Source of the DNA: Acidobacteriota bacterium | GTDB lineage: Bacteria; Acidobacteriota; Terriglobia; UBA7540 | Direction of reading: 5' to 3' | Length of the DNA stretch: 8,228 bases | NCBI GenBank assembly: GCA_003171295.1 | Contig: PMYF01000196.1 | Coordinates: 15,305-23,532 of the forward strand | Part shown: one piece after another, positions 5,106-8,228 of the stretch | Layout: every line of letters starts with the position of its first letter | Position numbering within the stretch: the stretch's first letter is position 1 | Translations under genes and position numbers: made by a program | The notes under the pieces: model-generated | Told to the model about the DNA's origin: nothing | Databases searched by the model: none | Seen by the model: only the letters and a program-made list of their open reading frames with translations

Positions 5106-5771
5106 ATGCAGACACCACAACTTCTTACCGATATCGCGAACGCGATGCTGCTCCTGGCATCATCGGCGGCACTCTTGTGCCTGGTGCTGGCCGGGATCAG
5201 CCTGCGGCGAGAGACAGGTGGAGTGAGCTTCGTGATTGGCGGCGGATTCACCAAGTGGATGTTCTGGGCGGTGTTGTTCGTGACGCTGCCCGGTCTGCTC
5301 ACCTGGTTCAGCAACTCCGGCGTGAGCGTGCCCTCGCTAGGGGGAGGTATTAGTTCCTCATGGCTCGCAAGGTTCGAAACCGATGTTTCGGGTTTTGTCC
5401 AGAACTTCGTCATGGGGCGCATGGTTCCGGTGCTAGCTGCCTTCATGGCGCTGCGGGCGATTCTGGACACCGCGGAAGGCGGCCATCCCCTCCCTTCGGT
5501 TTTGGCGGCCTTCTTCCTGCTCGGAGTCCAAACGACTTACGCCTTGGTCCAGCAGTACAACACCGGGACGCAGTATGCGACCACCGACGTGCTCGCGAGC
5601 CTTTGGACCTATCTTGCGAGCGTCGTCATGCCCACGGCGGCTGGCCTCGGAGTCTTCGCGGCGATTATCAAGTTCGCGACAGGAAAGCCGGCAATGCGTT
5701 TGGTCGCCGTGTCGCTTGCACTGTTGTGCGTATCAGGCTTGTGGAACTTGCTCGAAGCCATGGCGCAATAG
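5106..5771 (+). CDS. Polytopic membrane protein with tandem VirB2-like modules
   Basis: Integral inner-membrane protein of 221 aa with about six hydrophobic helices (roughly 13-32, 50-68, 104-121, 131-149, 172-190, 198-217); no cleavable signal peptide is evident. I do not recognise a named family. Residues 164-217 (TYLASVVMPTAAG at 168-180, TGK loop at 192-194, VSGLWNLLE at 209-217) repeat the two-helix module of the pilin candidate with identical Pro-to-Glu spacing. Residues 96-149 (MVPVLAA at 106-112, EGG loop at 124-126) are a weaker copy, and residues 6-68 could be a third, highly diverged one. Its size and helix count would also suit a VirB6-like channel subunit, which is otherwise missing here. 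Start: ATG 5106 with GGGA at 5094-5097; an in-frame TTG at 5100 is too close to that site. Confidence 0.7.
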   Translation: MQTPQLLTDIANAMLLLASSAALLCLVLAGISLRRETGGVSFVIGGGFTKWMFWAVLFVTLPGLLTWFSNSGVSVPSLGGGISSSWLARFETDVSGFVQNFVMGRMVPVLAAFMALRAILDTAEGGHPLPSVLAAFFLLGVQTTYALVQQYNTGTQYATTDVLASLWTYLASVVMPTAAGLGVFAAIIKFATGKPAMRLVAVSLALLCVSGLWNLLEAMAQ

Positions 5772-5784
5772 GGGAGGGACGGAC

Positions 5785-6237
5785 GTGTCCTTTTCGAACG
5801 GCATCCTGAACCTGACCAACTGGGTTGGAAACGTAATCCTGCCCACGCTCGCGGGATTGTTCTTCGTGATCGCCGTTCTGCGCTTTTCGCGCGGCCTCGC
5901 GCACTACCCACCGATGTATGGAGGGTTTCTTTGCCTGATGGGATCAGGCCTCGTCAGGGCGCTAGAGACCTTCACCCGGCAGAGGAACTGGAACGATCCC
6001 GACGTGTATTGGGTATCACTCGTAACGTTGGTGAACTGGATTTCGAACGTCATTATGCCGCTCTATGCGGGACTCGAAGTGGCCGCGGGCGGAGTGTCTC
6101 TAGCGTCGGACATGCGCATTCACCACACCAGCAACTGGCAGCGGCACTTTCTTTCGGCAGGGTTGTGCCTGCTGCTTTCTGGCCTCCTGCGCCTGGCCGA
6201 ATACTTTGTTGCCCACGGCACGGGCGGAGTGCCCTAG
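5785..6237 (+). CDS. Four-helix membrane protein, tandem duplication of the VirB2-like module
   Basis: Membrane protein of 150 aa with four helices (about 13-33, 44-61, 84-105, 121-141) and no signal peptide. It consists of two copies of the same module: NWVGNVILPTLAG (12-24) with GSGLVRALE (53-61), and NWISNVIMPLYAG (84-96) with LSGLLRLAE (131-139). The first keeps the 41-residue Pro-to-Glu spacing of the pilin candidate; the second has 47, from a six-residue insertion in the loop. The C-terminus GTGGVP nearly repeats the GTGGVH end of the pilin candidate. It resembles two pilin-like subunits fused head to tail. Start GTG 5785 follows GGGAGG (5772-5777) by 7 bases; it begins 13 bases after the preceding stop. 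An in-frame ATG at 5575 would overlap that gene heavily and is rejected. Confidence 0.72.
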   Translation: MSFSNGILNLTNWVGNVILPTLAGLFFVIAVLRFSRGLAHYPPMYGGFLCLMGSGLVRALETFTRQRNWNDPDVYWVSLVTLVNWISNVIMPLYAGLEVAAGGVSLASDMRIHHTSNWQRHFLSAGLCLLLSGLLRLAEYFVAHGTGGVP

Positions 6238-6292
6238 AGGGTAAGGGTCAAGGACGTTGCCGAACGAGGCACTTAAAGCCGGAGGCTCACAT

Positions 6293-6631
6293 ATGGCTCT
6301 TGATGTCACTCCCGTGCAGCGAAACCTCAGAACCCGCGTCACCTTCCTGGGCTTGGAAGCGGAAGACCTCTTTGCGATTCTCGCCCTGGCCATCGTTTCG
6401 AACGTGCTGGGACGCTTCCTGCACCGGGAGATGTTCGGCCTGCCGATGAACATGGTCATTCAATACCTCGTCCCGGTAATGAGCATTCCCGGCCTCATGC
6501 TTTTCAAGTACGGCAAGCAGCGAGGGTATTTGCTCGATTGGGTGCAATTTCACACCAAGCCGCATGTCTACTCGGGGCTCGACCGCGACACACAGCTTCA
6601 GAGTCCCTATCTCAAGTACGGAGATGAATGA
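6293..6631 (+). CDS. virB3: VirB3/PrgI-like T4SS inner-membrane protein
   Basis: Small protein of 112 aa with a VirB3-type layout: a short soluble N-terminus with VTPVQRNLRTRVTFLGLEAED (5-25), two close hydrophobic helices (about 24-43 and 50-71), then a basic region FKYGKQRGYLLDW (71-83) and a soluble tail. VirB3 proteins partner with VirB4 at the inner membrane and are needed for pilus assembly; the gene lies directly before virB4 here, the conserved order. Sequence-level assignment is moderate, the context strong. ATG 6293 follows GGAGG (6281-6285) by 7 bases and is preferred to the in-frame TTG at 6257. The stop codon overlaps the virB4 start, implying coupled translation. Confidence 0.75.
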   Translation: MALDVTPVQRNLRTRVTFLGLEAEDLFAILALAIVSNVLGRFLHREMFGLPMNMVIQYLVPVMSIPGLMLFKYGKQRGYLLDWVQFHTKPHVYSGLDRDTQLQSPYLKYGDE

Positions 6632-8228
6632 TGCCCATCACCTTGGAAGAGTATGAACGGTTTCTCGATGCTCCCGCCCTGTGCGAGCAACTAAGAATCC
6701 GCGATCTGTTAGACAACGTGGCGATCCAGGTGGACGGATCATTCGTCGCGGCCTATGAACTCAGTGGGCTTGCCGCACTGTATGCGAGCGATGAGGAACG
6801 TAACCGCAATAAGCAGGCGATTGAAGCGTTGATCCGTTCGCTCCCCGAGCGCTCCCTGCGCATGCAGTTGCGGTTTGAGATTACGGAAGGGGTGGGAGAC
6901 CTGCTCGACCGTCACAACCGGGAGCGGCGAAATCAGAGCGCGATTCTTCATGTCATCGACAAGGAGCACGCCCTGGCCTGGCAAAGGCGCGACGCAGCCG
7001 GAGACTATGTGCGCCACCTTTTGCATGCCTACTTCATCTGGAACCCCCGGATTCACCATCAATCCCCTGACTTCGAGTGGAAACACAAAATGAAGTCGAA
7101 TGGCGGGGCCAAGTGGAGCCTCGCGGCCGGCAAGTGCATTGAGCGGACGCGGCGGGAGCACGAGGACCTTCTGGCGGAATTCAACAGCCTGATGTCGGGA
7201 GTTGAAGCGACCCTGCATTCGACGGGCATGTGGGTGCGGCGGATGACCCACGAGGAGCTGTTCCTTGAAATCAAGCGCGCGCTCAATCCCCTGTCCCAAG
7301 ACACCGTTCCCCTGATGCCTCCCGAAAAGCAGCTCATGTACGATAGCGCCCGCAGCCAGGCGGCCAACGTCAATGTGGAGGATGAAGCCGACGACCACCT
7401 TAAGATCAGCAGCCTGCTGTACTCACTCATCAGCTTGAAAGACCTCCCCGACGCCACTTTTCCCGGGATGCTGCGCGAGCTTTTGAATTTGCCCTTCCCG
7501 CTGGTCGTGAATCTCGAGCTGACGCTCCCCGACCAAGCCAAGGTGCAGAAGCAGTTCAAATCGCGGTTGCGGAAGATGATGGCGGCACAACGCGACATTC
7601 ACGGCGGCTTCCGGCTGAATGTGGATGCCCAGGTGGCGGAAGAGCAGTTGGTCGAGGTTTTGAAGAAGGTCATTTCGAGTTCGCTCAAGGTCTGTGAGGC
7701 AAGCCTGATCATCGGCGTCCGGACTTCCAACCCGATCTGGAGCCGGGTTGATCGGGAAGAAGCGGAACGGACCCTTTCCGACCGACGGCAAAGCGTACTC
7801 CACACGCTCGCACGGATGAACGGGGCGCGGGGTATTCCGGAGATGCTGGCGCAGAAGCGGCTCTATTTCGGGAGCCTCCCCGCCATGGGCGGCGACAATA
7901 AGCGGGAGATTCCCCAGCTCACACTCCATGCCGCGGATCTCCTGCCACTCGAAGTCCCCTGGCTCGGCACCCCGCACTCGCCTTTGATGCTCTTCGAGAC
8001 GCCGCAGCGCCAGTTGATTCCCTTCTCGCCATTTGACCCCTCGCTCGGGGACGCCAACATGTTGATCATGGCGAAAAGCGGCGGCGGGAAGACCTTCATG
8101 GCCCAGATGTTTCTGCTCATGCTGGCGCGGGCCAATCCCCTCATATCCATCCTAGAAAGAGGCGATTCCTATCAGCCTCTCGTCGATTTGATGGGCGGGC
8201 GCTCAATCGCCGTGGACCTCGAAGGGCG
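6631..8228 (+). CDS. virB4: VirB4/TraC-family T4SS ATPase (partial, 3' end outside window)
   Basis: Cytoplasmic/membrane-associated ATPase that powers T4SS assembly and pilin handling. The frame is open to the last base, giving about 532 residues without the C-terminus. The N-terminal half is a VirB4 N-domain (TFPGMLRELLNLPFPLVVNLELT near residues 275-297, then a Lys/Arg-rich helical region). The Walker A motif AKSGGGKT is at about residues 481-488 (8071-8094), followed by ILERGDSYQPLVDLMGG, the usual VirB4 segment in which a bulky acidic side chain and Ser-Tyr precede a Gly-Gly. Walker B and later motifs lie beyond the window. Start: ATG at 6628 and 6631 are both in frame; GGAGA (6620-6624) is better spaced from 6631, overlapping the virB3 stop as TGATG. 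No frameshift or missing motif is seen in the part present. Confidence 0.9.
   Translation, partial: MPITLEEYERFLDAPALCEQLRIRDLLDNVAIQVDGSFVAAYELSGLAALYASDEERNRNKQAIEALIRSLPERSLRMQLRFEITEGVGDLLDRHNRERRNQSAILHVIDKEHALAWQRRDAAGDYVRHLLHAYFIWNPRIHHQSPDFEWKHKMKSNGGAKWSLAAGKCIERTRREHEDLLAEFNSLMSGVEATLHSTGMWVRRMTHEELFLEIKRALNPLSQDTVPLMPPEKQLMYDSARSQAANVNVEDEADDHLKISSLLYSLISLKDLPDATFPGMLRELLNLPFPLVVNLELTLPDQAKVQKQFKSRLRKMMAAQRDIHGGFRLNVDAQVAEEQLVEVLKKVISSSLKVCEASLIIGVRTSNPIWSRVDREEAERTLSDRRQSVLHTLARMNGARGIPEMLAQKRLYFGSLPAMGGDNKREIPQLTLHAADLLPLEVPWLGTPHSPLMLFETPQRQLIPFSPFDPSLGDANMLIMAKSGGGKTFMAQMFLLMLARANPLISILERGDSYQPLVDLMGGRSIAVDLEG

Noticed and set aside
5575..5784. Upstream in-frame ATG for the 150-aa membrane protein
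   Set aside because: It lies deep in the 221-aa gene; GTG 5785 has a good ribosome site, and the extension is Arg/Ser-rich shadow sequence.
6739..7977. Long antisense open frames (219 and 184 aa) opposite virB4
   Set aside because: They mirror the GC-rich coding frame of virB4, which has clear domain motifs; no recognisable domain or ribosome site on the minus strand.
1..8228. CRISPR array, insertion sequence ends, rRNA or tRNA genes
   Set aside because: No regularly spaced repeats, transposase, terminal inverted repeats or RNA-gene signatures were seen.

Overview
The window reads as one co-directional operon (+ strand) encoding the front part of a type IV secretion system (T4SS, conjugation-type mating-pore machinery) in a GC-rich Gram-negative bacterium. 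The style (GC-rich codons, strong Shine-Dalgarno sites, ATGA/GTGA overlaps, diverged VirB proteins, a MoxR ATPase at the head) would suit an Acidobacteriota or related soil phylum, but that assignment is an inference and nothing here is diagnostic of it.

Layout. 1-236: upstream region without a gene, with one good palindrome (91-106) as candidate operator. 237-1175: MoxR-family AAA+ ATPase. 1172-1657: small lytic transglycosylase (VirB1-like). 1654-2721: exported protein with a VirB9/TrbG-like N-terminal domain and an atypical C-terminal domain. 2696-4228: VirB10/TrbI. These four genes overlap each other (4, 4 and 26 bases), so they are probably translationally coupled. 4229-4634: a 406-base non-coding leader rich in inverted repeats, ending in a perfect 12-bp hairpin that touches the ribosome binding site of the next gene. 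4635-5000: VirB2-like pilin candidate with signal peptide. 5001-5105: gap holding a second large hairpin. 5106-5771 and 5785-6237: two multi-spanning membrane proteins. 6293-6631: VirB3-like inner-membrane protein. 6631-8228: VirB4 ATPase, cut by the window end just after its Walker A motif.

How the parts fit. VirB1 opens the peptidoglycan; the VirB9-like protein and VirB10 would form the envelope-spanning core; the 121-aa protein is the likely pilin; VirB3 and VirB4 form the inner-membrane/ATPase base that handles pilin. VirB5, VirB6, VirB7, VirB8, VirB11 and VirD4 are not recognised within the window; some may lie downstream.

Most notable observation: the three membrane genes at 4635-6237 appear to be built from one repeated two-helix module (NW-x-x-NV-x-x-P-x-x-A-G, then Gly at +17 and an acidic or amide residue at +41 from the Pro). 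There is one copy in the pilin candidate, two clear copies (plus perhaps a third) in the 221-aa protein and two in the 150-aa protein. A VirB2-like module seems to have been multiplied and fused inside a T4SS operon. In addition, the pilin candidate is bracketed by two strong hairpins, which suggests its own mRNA processing or stability control.
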